From assembly GCF_014359565.1 (NCBI RefSeq), contig NZ_JACIZD010000019.1:1-45456 (forward strand): 45,456 bases of DNA, read 5' to 3'. Below are positions 8,696-22,478 of the stretch, in pieces. Under the pieces are notes generated by a model. It did no database searches and had not been told where the DNA came from. It was given only the letters and a program-made list of their open reading frames with translations. Position 1 is the stretch's first letter, and the number at the start of each line of letters is the position of its first letter. The stretch is from Immundisolibacter sp. (GTDB lineage: Bacteria > Pseudomonadota > Gammaproteobacteria > Immundisolibacterales > Immundisolibacteraceae). Position numbers and translations under genes: made by a program.

Positions 8696-9832
8696 ATGTC
8701 CGAAACCAATTACCAGGGCCCCTTGCTGTCGGCCGACTCGCATGTCGTGGAGCCGCGCGATTTGTGGGTCAAGCGCATGGACAGCAAATGGCGCGACCGC
8801 GCGCCGCGGATCGAATCCCTCGATGGGCTTGGCGACTGCATGCTGGTGGATGGCCTCAAGCCCCGTCCGCTGGCCTTCGAAGGGCCGATGATCGAGTTCA
8901 AGGCGCGCGGCGTCGAGATTCCCAAGATCACCGATTTTCGCTACGAGGACACCCGCCCCGGCGGCTGGGACCCGGACGCCCGCATGCAGGACCAGGACGT
9001 GGATGGCGTCAGCGGTGAGGTGATTTATCCGGGCGTCGGCCTGTTCGTGTGCGAGACGCCGGACGCCGAGTACGAGTACGCCGTCTGCCGCACCTACAAC
9101 GACTGGCTGGCCGAGTTCTGCAGCGCGCATCCGACGCGTCTTAAAGGCGCCGCCCTGCTGCCCGGCAAGGGGCCGACCGAGTGGGCCGTGGCCGAGGCTG
9201 AGCGGGCGATCGGCAAACTGGGCCTGGCAGCCGTGATGTTGCCGGCCACCAATACCGCCCAGCCTTACAACCAGCCGGTGTGGGATGCGCTGTGGGCGCG
9301 GCTGGAGGAGATGCGCGTGGTGGCGACGTTTCATTTGGGCGGAACGAGCTTTCCGACGCATATCCGCGGCCCGGGCGCCAGCGGCTCGCTGGTCTGCGGC
9401 GGCAAGTTCCAGCAGCTGGCCGAGCCGCTGAATCTGGTGATCTGGGGCGGCGCGCCGATGCGCTTTCCGAACATGAAATGGTCCCTGGTCGAGGGCGGCA
9501 TCGGCTGGATCGCCGCTGTGCTCGACCTGATGGACCACTGGTGGAACGACCACAAGGGCTGGATGAAGCCGCGGCTCGAGGAAAGGCCCAGCACCTATTT
9601 CCACCGCAATTTCTTCGCGACCTTCGAGGACGACCGGGCCGGCGTGCGTACGCGCGACATCATCGGCATCGACAACATCATGTGGGGTTCGGACTACCCG
9701 CACACCGAGGGCGTGTGGCCGTTCTCGCGTCGCCAGGTGGGGCGCGACTTTGCCGACTGCCCGGCCGACCAGACGCGCAAGATCGTCTACGAGAACGTGG
9801 CGCGGGTGTTCGGGTTTCCGATCGTGGCCTGA
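8696..9832 (+). CDS. Amidohydrolase-family metalloenzyme (Amidohydro_2 type)
   Basis: The product has 378 residues with the metal-binding start LLSADSHVVEP (DSH), a middle histidine region (VVATFHLGG), and the C-terminal IMWGSDYPHTEGVWP with the catalytic aspartate and the family-typical SDYPH. This fits the ACMSD/resorcylate decarboxylase-like branch, whose members hydrolyse or decarboxylate ring or ring-fission acids. Many homologues sit in steroid and aromatic degradation clusters. The 5' end carries a GAGG motif about 12 bases before the ATG, a long spacing. It is the last plus-strand gene of the block and faces a second amidohydrolase gene. The exact reaction is unknown. Confidence 0.85.
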   Translation: MSETNYQGPLLSADSHVVEPRDLWVKRMDSKWRDRAPRIESLDGLGDCMLVDGLKPRPLAFEGPMIEFKARGVEIPKITDFRYEDTRPGGWDPDARMQDQDVDGVSGEVIYPGVGLFVCETPDAEYEYAVCRTYNDWLAEFCSAHPTRLKGAALLPGKGPTEWAVAEAERAIGKLGLAAVMLPATNTAQPYNQPVWDALWARLEEMRVVATFHLGGTSFPTHIRGPGASGSLVCGGKFQQLAEPLNLVIWGGAPMRFPNMKWSLVEGGIGWIAAVLDLMDHWWNDHKGWMKPRLEERPSTYFHRNFFATFEDDRAGVRTRDIIGIDNIMWGSDYPHTEGVWPFSRRQVGRDFADCPADQTRKIVYENVARVFGFPIVA

Positions 9833-9877
9833 CGGCGTTTTCGCCGCCATCATTTTCGGTGCAGGAGGCCCGCGGGC

Positions 9878-9921
9878 GGGAGCGGCCTGGCTGGGTTGTT
9901 CGCGGCGAGGGCGCCGCTCCC
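9878..9921. repeat. Palindrome in the convergent intergenic region
   Basis: Perfect 9-base arms GGGAGCGGC and GCCGCTCCC are separated by 26 bases. It lies just 3' of the plus-strand amidohydrolase gene and before the second palindrome at 9947-9980. It may be a copy of a dispersed intergenic repeat or part of a bidirectional terminator. Confidence 0.5.
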
Positions 9922-9946
9922 ACGGTCATCGCCGCGTTTCCTGATC

Positions 9947-9980
9947 GGTGGCCCGGCGGGCTTCGGACTGCCGGGCCACC
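9947..9980. terminator. Strong hairpin between convergent amidohydrolase genes
   Basis: Perfect 11-base arms GGTGGCCCGGC and GCCGGGCCACC enclose a 12-base loop, ending 8 bases from the stop of the minus-strand gene. There is no clear uridine run on either side, so intrinsic termination is likely but not certain; the location between convergent genes favours a bidirectional transcription stop. Confidence 0.55.
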
Positions 9981-9988
9981 CCTGTGAC

Positions 9989-10981
9989 TTATAACTTGAG
10001 CAAGCGCTTCAGGTTACCGGCGTAGATGGCGGCTTTCTCGGCCGGCGGGATGGCCAGGGCCTCGATGCTGAACACCGTCTCGCGGGTGAACAGCGACCCG
10101 CCCTTGGTATCGAAGGGCGTGTCGGTGCCAAACAACAGCTTGTCGGCGCCAAAGAACGCGTAGGCTGCGTGCATGCCGCCGACCGAGCCCATCACCGCCG
10201 TGTCGTTGTAGAACATGCGGTAGTACTCGATCACCGGCTTTTGCAGGCGCTCGAGCGCGTCACCCATCTGGCCGAGGGCCTGGAACAGCGGGTAGACGTA
10301 CTCGATGCGTTTGTCGAAGTAGGGAATCATCGCCCCGGCGTGGTGGGTGATGATCTTGATGTCCGGGTGGCGGTCCAGCACGCCGGAAAAGATCAGCCGC
10401 GTCATGGCCATGCTGGTCTCGAACGGCCAGCCGAAGATCTGCCACATGGCGTACTGCGAGCGGTCCTCGTCCACGTAGTCTGCCCGCATCGGCGTGCGCG
10501 CCGGGTGCAGCCAGATCGGCAGGTCGAGCTTGGCCATCAGCTCATAAAACGGCATGAACTCGGGCGCGTCGATGGCCCGGCCCTGGCAGTTGGTATAGAT
10601 CAGGATGCCTTTCATGCCCAGTTGCGTGACGGCCCGCTCGGCCTCGCGCAGGGCGGCGTCCATGTTGTTCATGGCAATCGTGCCGACGGCCATGAAACGA
10701 TCCGGCCGCTTGGCCGCCATCTCGGCAATGGCGTCGTTGGCCACCGTGGCCAGTTCGGCAGCGAGTTTCGGATCGCTGACCACTTCCTCGATCGGCGGCG
10801 TGGCGATGGTCAGCACCTGCTGGTCGATGCCCAGACGATCCATCATGGCGATGCGCGGTGCCAGATCGACCATCTCCGGAATTTTCGCCGGCAGATCGCC
10901 CAGGTAGAAGTCCTTCACCGCCGCGCTGAAGCGATCGATGTAGGGCTTGGGCATGACGTGGGTGAAACAATCGATCTTCAT
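9989..10981 (-). CDS. Amidohydrolase-family enzyme, ACMSD-like
   Basis: The product has 330 residues beginning MKIDCFTHVMPKPY. Metal and active-site positions visible are the N-terminal D/H segment, PIWLHPARTP, IKIITHHAGAMIPYF and KLLFGTDTPFD. These are the ordered motifs of the Amidohydro_2 family that includes 2-amino-3-carboxymuconate-6-semialdehyde decarboxylase and 5-carboxyvanillate or gamma-resorcylate decarboxylases. The substrate is unknown. The start at 10981 has GAGGAG about 9 bases upstream; an in-frame extension upstream is not supported. It converges on the plus-strand amidohydrolase gene, to which it is only distantly similar. Confidence 0.85.
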   Translation of the reverse strand: MKIDCFTHVMPKPYIDRFSAAVKDFYLGDLPAKIPEMVDLAPRIAMMDRLGIDQQVLTIATPPIEEVVSDPKLAAELATVANDAIAEMAAKRPDRFMAVGTIAMNNMDAALREAERAVTQLGMKGILIYTNCQGRAIDAPEFMPFYELMAKLDLPIWLHPARTPMRADYVDEDRSQYAMWQIFGWPFETSMAMTRLIFSGVLDRHPDIKIITHHAGAMIPYFDKRIEYVYPLFQALGQMGDALERLQKPVIEYYRMFYNDTAVMGSVGGMHAAYAFFGADKLLFGTDTPFDTKGGSLFTRETVFSIEALAIPPAEKAAIYAGNLKRLLKL

Positions 10982-11066
10982 TGCGGGCTCCTCCTCGGGC
11001 TGTTGTGACGGGCCAGTGTAGGAGGGCGGCTTGCCGATCGACAACGCCGATTGAAAATGACCGCGC

Positions 11067-11570
11067 TCAGGCCGCCTGCCGTCCGGGCCGCAGCAGCACG
11101 TAAATCGACAGCGCGCCCAGCAACGCGAACCACAGCAGCGCCCAGGCGGCGATGCCAAGGCCCAGGAACTGCCAGGCGTTCTCGGCACACTCGCCGGAGC
11201 CGCGCAGGATCATCGACAGGGTTTTCAGCAGCGGAAAGTTCTCGACCATGTAATCCAGGCCCGGCCCGCAGGCCGGCACCTGATCGGCCGGCAGGGATTG
11301 CAGCCACACCTGGCGACCGGCGACGCCAGCGCCGAGCGCCGCCGCCAGCAGGCCGAGGCCTGCCACGATGCGGGTGCCGATGCGGCCCGGGCCGATCAGC
11401 GCGCCGGTCAGGAAGCTCAAACCCAGCGCCATGAACGCCAGCCGCTGCAGGATGCACAGCGGGCACGGTTCGATGTTCTGCACGAACTGCAGGTAGTAGC
11501 CGAAGCCGAGCAGGCCGGCGCAGGCCGCTGCGCCGAGCGCGAACCACTGACGGGAACTGGGGATGGGCAC
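11067..11570 (-). CDS. dsbB: Disulfide bond formation protein B (DsbB)
   Basis: The product has 167 residues and four hydrophobic membrane segments. It carries both DsbB redox pairs: C36 and C39 in EPCPLCILQR, and C101 with C128 in PACGPGLDYM and GSGECAENAW. DsbB sits in the inner membrane, reoxidises periplasmic DsbA and passes electrons to quinone. Length and topology are normal. It lies between the amidohydrolase and sodB genes on the same strand, with a gap of about 80 bases to sodB. Confidence 0.95.
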   Translation of the reverse strand: MPIPSSRQWFALGAAACAGLLGFGYYLQFVQNIEPCPLCILQRLAFMALGLSFLTGALIGPGRIGTRIVAGLGLLAAALGAGVAGRQVWLQSLPADQVPACGPGLDYMVENFPLLKTLSMILRGSGECAENAWQFLGLGIAAWALLWFALLGALSIYVLLRPGRQAA

Positions 11571-11648
11571 GGCTGTTTCCGGGTCGATTCAGATGTCAGA
11601 CAAGGCACGGGGCGCCGCAGCGCCCCGTGCCCGACCGCGACGGTGACC

Positions 11649-12227
11649 TCAACCGAAGTTGCGCGCCACGAAGTCCCAGTTGACCAGGTTCCAGAACGAT
11701 TCCACGTACTTGGCCCGCGCGTTGCGGTAGTCGATGTAGTAGGCGTGCTCCCACACGTCGCAGGTCAGCAGCGGCGTCTGCCCGGCAGTCAGCGGGCAGC
11801 CGGCGTTGCTGGTGGACACCAGTTCCAGGCCGCCGGCGGCGTTCTTCACCAGCCAGGCCCAGCCGGAGCCGAAGGTGGTGACGGCGGTCTGGCTGAATTT
11901 TTCCTTGAAGGCGTCGAACGAGCCAAAGGCCGTGTCGATGGCAGCCGCCAGGGCGCCGGTCGGCTTGCCGCCGGCCTTGGGCGCCAGGCAGTTCCAGTAG
12001 AAGGTGTGGTTCCAGATCTGCGCGGCGTTGTTGAAGATGCCGCCGCTGGACTTGCGCACGATGTCTTCCAGGGACAGGTTTTCGAACTCGGTGCCCGGAA
12101 TCAGCTTGTTCAGGTTGTCGACGTAGGTCTTGTGGTGCTTGCCGTGGTGAAACTCCAGGGTTTCGGCCGAAATGTGCGGCGCCAGGGCGTCGATGGCGTA
12201 GGGCAGGGGGGGCAGTTCGTGGGTCAT
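11649..12227 (-). CDS. sodB: Superoxide dismutase, Fe type
   Basis: The product has 192 residues, standard for SodB. Metal ligands are visible as H27 ([11 protein letters not shown]), H74 (IWNHTFYW), D157 and H161 (CDVWEHAYY). Gln70 in [11 protein letters not shown] is the second-sphere glutamine typical of iron enzymes. It converts superoxide to oxygen and hydrogen peroxide in the cytoplasm. The ATG at 12227-12225 opens [12 protein letters not shown], the usual Fe-SOD N-terminus, with GGAAC-like sequence upstream. It is divergent from gltB. Confidence 0.96.
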   Translation of the reverse strand: MTHELPPLPYAIDALAPHISAETLEFHHGKHHKTYVDNLNKLIPGTEFENLSLEDIVRKSSGGIFNNAAQIWNHTFYWNCLAPKAGGKPTGALAAAIDTAFGSFDAFKEKFSQTAVTTFGSGWAWLVKNAAGGLELVSTSNAGCPLTAGQTPLLTCDVWEHAYYIDYRNARAKYVESFWNLVNWDFVARNFG

Positions 12228-12300
12228 GGGGGTTCCTCGTTGCTGGAAATTGGGACGTGCAGAGGCCAGTCCGGGATAAGGTGTCGGGCCAGCCGCAGGC

Positions 12301-12316
12301 CGGCACGGCCTTTGCA
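12301..12316 (+). promoter_or_regulatory. Sigma-54 promoter match upstream of gltB
   Basis: The sequence CGGCACGGCCTTTGCA matches the -24/-12 consensus TGGCACG-N4-TTGCA at every defined position except the first base. GG (12302-12303) and GC (12314-12315) are separated by exactly 10 bases. The predicted start is near 12327, which would give a 5' leader of about 265 bases. Confidence 0.6.
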
Positions 12317-12332
12317 ATGACGAAGTTGCAAG
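12309..12332. repeat. Dyad overlapping the gltB -12 element
   Basis: The half-sites CCTTTGCAA and TTGCAAGG form an imperfect inverted repeat around 7 bases that overlaps the -12 element and the predicted start. It could be an operator for gltB or for the divergent sodB promoter. No factor can be assigned. Confidence 0.35.
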
Positions 12333-12504
12333 GCGAATCGAGTCTAGCAGGTTGCGGCAGCAGTTCTGCCAGTTGCACGGCGGTGGGCGGTTTTGGCGCG
12401 CACAACCGGCTCGGTTTGGATGAATGGCGCGTGGCCGATCCGTCCCCACGGTGCAGGCGATGACGGTTTGCACATTTGTGGGGCATGCTGTGGATGGATA
12501 AAAT

Positions 12505-12564
12505 CGCCGGTTCGTTTCCGGCGGCCCCCGACCGGTCGGGGGCGCCGGCTGCCATTCCGGCGCC
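12505..12564 (+). promoter_or_regulatory. Three adjacent hairpins in the gltB leader
   Basis: Within 60 bases there are CGCCGG/CCGGCG (12505-12523), the near-continuous palindrome CCCCCGAC-CG-GTCGGGGG (12525-12542), and GGCGCCGG/CCGGCGCC around 8 bases (12541-12564). The second and third share bases 12541-12542 and could compete. No uridine run follows. They end about 27 bases before the gltB start, so effects on translation or RNA stability are possible. Confidence 0.45.
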
Positions 12565-12591
12565 GTTACCAGAGACCTTATTGGAAACTCA

Positions 12592-18535
<5,944 letters not shown>

Positions 18536-18538
18536 GCG

Positions 18539-19612
18539 GTGGGCAGCCTGCCGCCGCTGCGCAACGACCGCCTGTTGCGCGCCCTGCGCCGTGAGCCGGT
18601 GGACCGCACGCCGGTGTGGATCATGCGCCAGGCCGGGCGCTACCTGCCGGAATACCGCGCCACGCGCGGGCGGGCCGGCAGTTTCCTGAGCCTGATGCGC
18701 AGCCCGGAACTGGCCACCGAAGTGTCGCTGCAGCCGCTGGCGCGCTTCGATCTGGACGCCGCCATCCTGTTCTCGGACATCCTGACCATCCCCGACGCGC
18801 TGGGCCTTGGCCTGCACTTCGTGGAAGGCGAGGGGCCGCGCTTCGAGCGGCCGGTCCGAAGCCGCGCCGACATCGACGCGCTGCGCGCGCCGGACATCGA
18901 AAGCGCGCTGCCCTATGTGTTCGATACGGTGCGCATGCTGCGCCGCGAGCTGGCCGGCCGGGTGCCGCTGATCGGCTTTGCCGGCAGCCCGTGGACGCTC
19001 GCCTGCTACATGGTGGAAGGCGGCGGCAGCGACGATTTCCGGCTCATCAAGGGCCTGTCGTACACCGATCCGGCGGCCCTGCACCGGCTGCTCGCGCTGC
19101 TGGCCGAATCGGTGGCCGATTACCTCACCGCGCAGGCGGCGGCCGGCGCGCAGGCGCTGATGCTGTTCGACACCTGGGGCGGGGTGCTGACCACGCCCGG
19201 TTACCGAGAGTTCTCGCTGGCCTACCAGGCGCGGGTGACTGAGCTGCTCAAATCCCGGACGGCAACGCGCGAACTGCCGCTGATCGTGTTCACCAAGGGC
19301 GCCGGCCGCTGGCTGGCCGAACAGGCGCAGATCGGCTGCGCGGCGCTCGGCGTCGACTGGACGCAGGAGCTCGGCGACGTGCGCGCCGCCACCGGCGGAA
19401 AGGTCGCCCTGCAGGGCAATCTGGACCCGATCGCCCTGTTCGGTCCGCCCGAGCGCATCCGCGCCGAGGTGGCACGCATTCTGGAAAGTTATGGCCCCGG
19501 CCCGGGGCATGTGTTCAACCTGGGCCACGGCGTGCTGCAACAGACCGATCCGGATCACGTGGCGGTGCTGGTGGATGCGGTCCACGAGCTGAGTGCGCCG
19601 TATCACGCCTGA
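18539..19612 (+). CDS. hemE: Uroporphyrinogen decarboxylase
   Basis: The product has 357 residues with both family signatures: [16 protein letters not shown] near residue 24 and [19 protein letters not shown] near residue 143. It removes four carboxyl groups from uroporphyrinogen III to give coproporphyrinogen III in haem synthesis. The start is GTG at 18539; the next methionine lies inside the first signature, so a start this far upstream is required. It sits 3 bases after gltD and 9 bases before priA. Confidence 0.96.
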   Translation: MGSLPPLRNDRLLRALRREPVDRTPVWIMRQAGRYLPEYRATRGRAGSFLSLMRSPELATEVSLQPLARFDLDAAILFSDILTIPDALGLGLHFVEGEGPRFERPVRSRADIDALRAPDIESALPYVFDTVRMLRRELAGRVPLIGFAGSPWTLACYMVEGGGSDDFRLIKGLSYTDPAALHRLLALLAESVADYLTAQAAAGAQALMLFDTWGGVLTTPGYREFSLAYQARVTELLKSRTATRELPLIVFTKGAGRWLAEQAQIGCAALGVDWTQELGDVRAATGGKVALQGNLDPIALFGPPERIRAEVARILESYGPGPGHVFNLGHGVLQQTDPDHVAVLVDAVHELSAPYHA

Positions 19613-19621
19613 GCGCGCCCC

Positions 19622-21805
19622 ATGCCGCGGCTGATCCTGAAGGTCGCCATCGACGCGCCGCTGCGGCACCTGTTCGATTATCTGCCCTTGTTCAATGTCC
19701 CGCCGCCGGCGGTCGGCTGCCGCGTGCGCGTGCCGTTCGGGCGGCGCAGCCAGGTCGGTCTGGTGGTGGCGCATGCCCGCCATGCGGAGGTGGCCGACGC
19801 GCAGCTTCGGCACATCCACGAGCCGCTGGATGCCGAGCCGCTGCTGCCGGCCAGCGTGCTCGAACTGCTGCGCCGGGCGGCCGACTACTACCATGCGCCG
19901 CCCGGCGAGGTGCTGGTGGGGACCCTGCCGGGCCTGCTGCGCGCCGGCCGGCCGGCGCGGCCGATGCAGGTCTGGCAATGGGCGCTGACCGAAGCGGCGC
20001 CCAGTCCAGACAGCTTGAGCCGGGCGCCCAGGCAGGCTGCTTTGCTCGGTGCGCTAGCGCAGGGTCCATGCGAGGAATCGCAGCTTGACGCGGCGCTTCC
20101 CGGTTGGCGGGTCACCGCACGCACGCTGGCCGACAAGGGCTGGATCGAGCGCGCGCCGATAGCCCCCGAAGCCGCCGCCGACGGGCCGCCCGAGCAGGGC
20201 CACGCACTCACCACGGCTCAGCGTGTGGCGGTCGATGCGGTTGCGGCCAGCAGCGGCTTCGGCGCCTTCCTGCTCGACGGCGTCACCGGCAGCGGCAAGA
20301 CCGAGGTGTATCTGACGGCCATCGAAGGGGTGCTCGCCGCCGGCCGTCAGGCGCTGGTGCTGGTGCCGGAAATCAGCCTCACGCCGCAGACCGAGGCACG
20401 CTTTCGGGCGCGCTTCGGGGCTGCCGTGGCGGTGCTGCACTCGGGCCTTTCCGACACCGAGCGCCTGGCCGCCTGGCTGGCCGCCCGCGGCGGCCAGGCC
20501 GGGGTGCTGATCGGCACCCGCTCGGCGGTGTTCGCGCCGCTGGCCCGGCCGGGCCTGATCGTGGTCGACGAGGAACACGACGGCTCCTACAAGCAGCAGG
20601 ACGGCTTTCGTTACCACGCCCGCGACATGGCGGTGCTGCGCGCGCGCATCGAGGACGTGCCGGTGCTGCTGGGCAGCGCCACGCCGTCCCTGGAGAGCCT
20701 GGCCCACGGCAGGAGCGGCCAGTACCGGATGCTGCATCTGCGCGAGCGGGCCGGCAGCGCCCGCCTGCCGCAATTGGAACTGCTCGACGTGCGTCACCAG
20801 CGCATGGCGGGCCTGGTGTCGCCCGCGCTGGCGGGGGCGGTGCGCGAGGAACTGGCCGCCGGCCGGCAGGTGATGCTGTTCCTGAACCGTCGCGGCTATG
20901 CGCCGGTGCTGCTGTGCCACGCCTGCGGCTGGGTACCCAAGTGCGACCGCTGCGACGCGCACTACACGCTGCATCGCGGCCGCCGCCTGCTGCTGTGCCA
21001 TCACTGCGGGCGCGAGCGGCCGCCGCCGACCCGCTGCGAGGGCTGCGGCGCGCAGGACCTGCTGCCGCTGGGGGCCGGCACCGAGCGCATCGAGACCGAC
21101 ATCGCGGCGCTGTTCCCGGACCACCGGGTGCTGCGCGTCGACCGCGACAGCACGCGCCGGCGCGGGGCGCTGGACGCGCACCTGGCCGCCGCGCGCGATG
21201 GCAGTGCCGACATCCTGGTCGGCACGCAGATGCTGGCCAAGGGCCATCACTTTCCGGCGGTGACGCTGGTCGGCATTCTCGACGCTGACCAGGGCCTGTT
21301 CGCGGCCGACTTTCGCGCCAGCGAGCGCCTGGCGCAGACCATTTATCAGGTCTCCGGCCGCTGCGGGCGCGGCGAGCAGGCGGGCCGGGTGCTGATCCAG
21401 ACCCACCAGCCGCAGCATCCGGTGCTGCGTGCGCTGCTGCACGGCGGCTACGGCACCTTTGCGGCCGAGCTGCTGGCCGAGCGTGAGGCCGCCGGCTGGC
21501 CGCCGTTCAGCCATCTGGCCCTGCTGCGGGCGGACTCGACGCGGCATGAGGACGCGCTGTGGTTCCTGGGCGAGACCCTGTCGGTGGCGGCGGAAATCGG
21601 CCACGCCGGGGTCGAGCTGCTGGGTCCGGTGCCGGCGCCGATGCCCAAACGCGCCGGCCGTTACCGCGCGCAGCTGCTGCTGCAGGCGCAGCGGCGGGCG
21701 CCGCTGCACGCGCTGCTGCGCGCTTGGTTGCCGGCGCTGGCGCAGCTGCCGGCGGCGCGCCAGGTGCGCTGGTCGCTGGACGTGGACCCGCTGGATACCT
21801 ACTGA
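19622..21805 (+). CDS. priA: Primosomal protein N' (PriA helicase)
   Basis: The product has 727 residues. The helicase core has Walker A (GVTGSGKTEVYL), a DEEHD box, and motif VI in the QVSGRCGRGEQAG region. Between the helicase motifs are the zinc-binding cysteines (LCHACGWVPKCDRCDAHY and LCHHCGRE...CEGCGAQ). PriA restarts stalled replication forks by loading the primosome. The length is normal. The ATG at 19622 is 9 bases after hemE. The 3' end is followed by the sigma-54 promoter match for nasT. Confidence 0.97.
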   Translation: MPRLILKVAIDAPLRHLFDYLPLFNVPPPAVGCRVRVPFGRRSQVGLVVAHARHAEVADAQLRHIHEPLDAEPLLPASVLELLRRAADYYHAPPGEVLVGTLPGLLRAGRPARPMQVWQWALTEAAPSPDSLSRAPRQAALLGALAQGPCEESQLDAALPGWRVTARTLADKGWIERAPIAPEAAADGPPEQGHALTTAQRVAVDAVAASSGFGAFLLDGVTGSGKTEVYLTAIEGVLAAGRQALVLVPEISLTPQTEARFRARFGAAVAVLHSGLSDTERLAAWLAARGGQAGVLIGTRSAVFAPLARPGLIVVDEEHDGSYKQQDGFRYHARDMAVLRARIEDVPVLLGSATPSLESLAHGRSGQYRMLHLRERAGSARLPQLELLDVRHQRMAGLVSPALAGAVREELAAGRQVMLFLNRRGYAPVLLCHACGWVPKCDRCDAHYTLHRGRRLLLCHHCGRERPPPTRCEGCGAQDLLPLGAGTERIETDIAALFPDHRVLRVDRDSTRRRGALDAHLAAARDGSADILVGTQMLAKGHHFPAVTLVGILDADQGLFAADFRASERLAQTIYQVSGRCGRGEQAGRVLIQTHQPQHPVLRALLHGGYGTFAAELLAEREAAGWPPFSHLALLRADSTRHEDALWFLGETLSVAAEIGHAGVELLGPVPAPMPKRAGRYRAQLLLQAQRRAPLHALLRAWLPALAQLPAARQVRWSLDVDPLDTY

Positions 21806-21838
21806 TCGACACCCGCGCAAGGCCCGACTGGCCGCCCC

Positions 21839-21854
21839 TGGCACGGCCACTGCT
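21839..21854 (+). promoter_or_regulatory. Sigma-54 promoter match upstream of nasT
   Basis: TGGCACGGCCACTGCT matches TGGCACG-N4-TTGCW with one mismatch in the -12 element. GG at 21840-21841 and GC at 21852-21853 have exact 10-base spacing. The predicted start is near 21865, about 26 bases before the nasT ATG. It lies just after priA ends, so nasTS can be transcribed independently of the upstream housekeeping genes. Confidence 0.62.
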
Positions 21855-21890
21855 AGCCCAGTTATAAGCCCCCGACATTGCCTGTCCCGG

Positions 21891-22478
21891 ATGAAACCTG
21901 CCTCCTTGCGCGTCATGCTGGTCGATGACGACCTCGAACGCCGCGCGCTGGTGGCCGCCGCACTGAACGATGCTGGCCTGGCAGTGGTGGCCCAGCTGGG
22001 CACTGCCGACGGGCTGTTGCGGGCGGTGGCCGGTTGCACGCCGGACGTGGTGATCATCGACCTGGAATCGCCCGACCGCGACATCCTGGAGAACATGCGC
22101 TGCCTGTCGCGCGACAACCCGCATCCGGTGGTGATGTTCGCCACCTCGTCCGATAGCGACGCCATTCGCGAGGCCATCGAGGCCGGCGTCAGCGCCTACG
22201 TGGTCGACGGCCTCAGTCCCGGCCGGGTGCGCTCGGTGGTGGAGGTGGCGGTCGCGCGCTTTCGCCAGTACGCATCGCTACAGCGCGAACTGGCCGAGGC
22301 GCGCACCAGTCTGGCGCAGCGCAAGCTCATCGATCGCGCCAAGGGCATCCTCATGGAGCGCGGCCGGCGCACCGAAAGCGAGGCCTACCATGCCCTGCGC
22401 AAGCTGGCCATGGATCAGAACAAGACCATCGCCGACATCGCCCAGGGCGTGATCGACACCGCCGAGTTGTTCAAATGA
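21891..22478 (+). CDS. nasT: NasT, ANTAR-domain nitrate antiterminator
   Basis: The product has 195 residues. The receiver-like domain (1-125) has acidic residues D12-D14 and D57 (VVIIDL), and the AGVSAYVVDGL segment that replaces the usual receiver lysine region in NasT proteins. The ANTAR RNA-binding domain (about 133-190) reads LAQRKLIDRAKGILMERGRR then TESEAYHALRKLAMD. NasT binds tandem hairpins in nitrate-assimilation leaders and prevents termination; NasS inhibits it when nitrate is absent. It overlaps nasS by 4 bases (ATGA), so the proteins are made together. Three candidate target leaders occur downstream in this window. I chose the ATG at 21891; an open frame upstream overlaps priA and is not coding. 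Confidence 0.94.
   Translation: MKPASLRVMLVDDDLERRALVAAALNDAGLAVVAQLGTADGLLRAVAGCTPDVVIIDLESPDRDILENMRCLSRDNPHPVVMFATSSDSDAIREAIEAGVSAYVVDGLSPGRVRSVVEVAVARFRQYASLQRELAEARTSLAQRKLIDRAKGILMERGRRTESEAYHALRKLAMDQNKTIADIAQGVIDTAELFK

Larger units (their letters stand above)
12228..12591. other. 364-bp divergent region between sodB and gltB
   Basis: The region contains a sigma-54-type promoter match reading toward gltB (12301-12316), an overlapping dyad (12309-12332), and a run of three GC-rich hairpins near the gltB start (12505-12564). These are listed separately. No small gene is convincing here. Confidence 0.7.

Noticed and set aside
12505-12564. ANTAR target or amino-acid riboswitch before gltB
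   Set aside because: The hairpins lack hexamer loops with A1/G4 and show no conserved glutamine-riboswitch features; only general regulatory structure is claimed.
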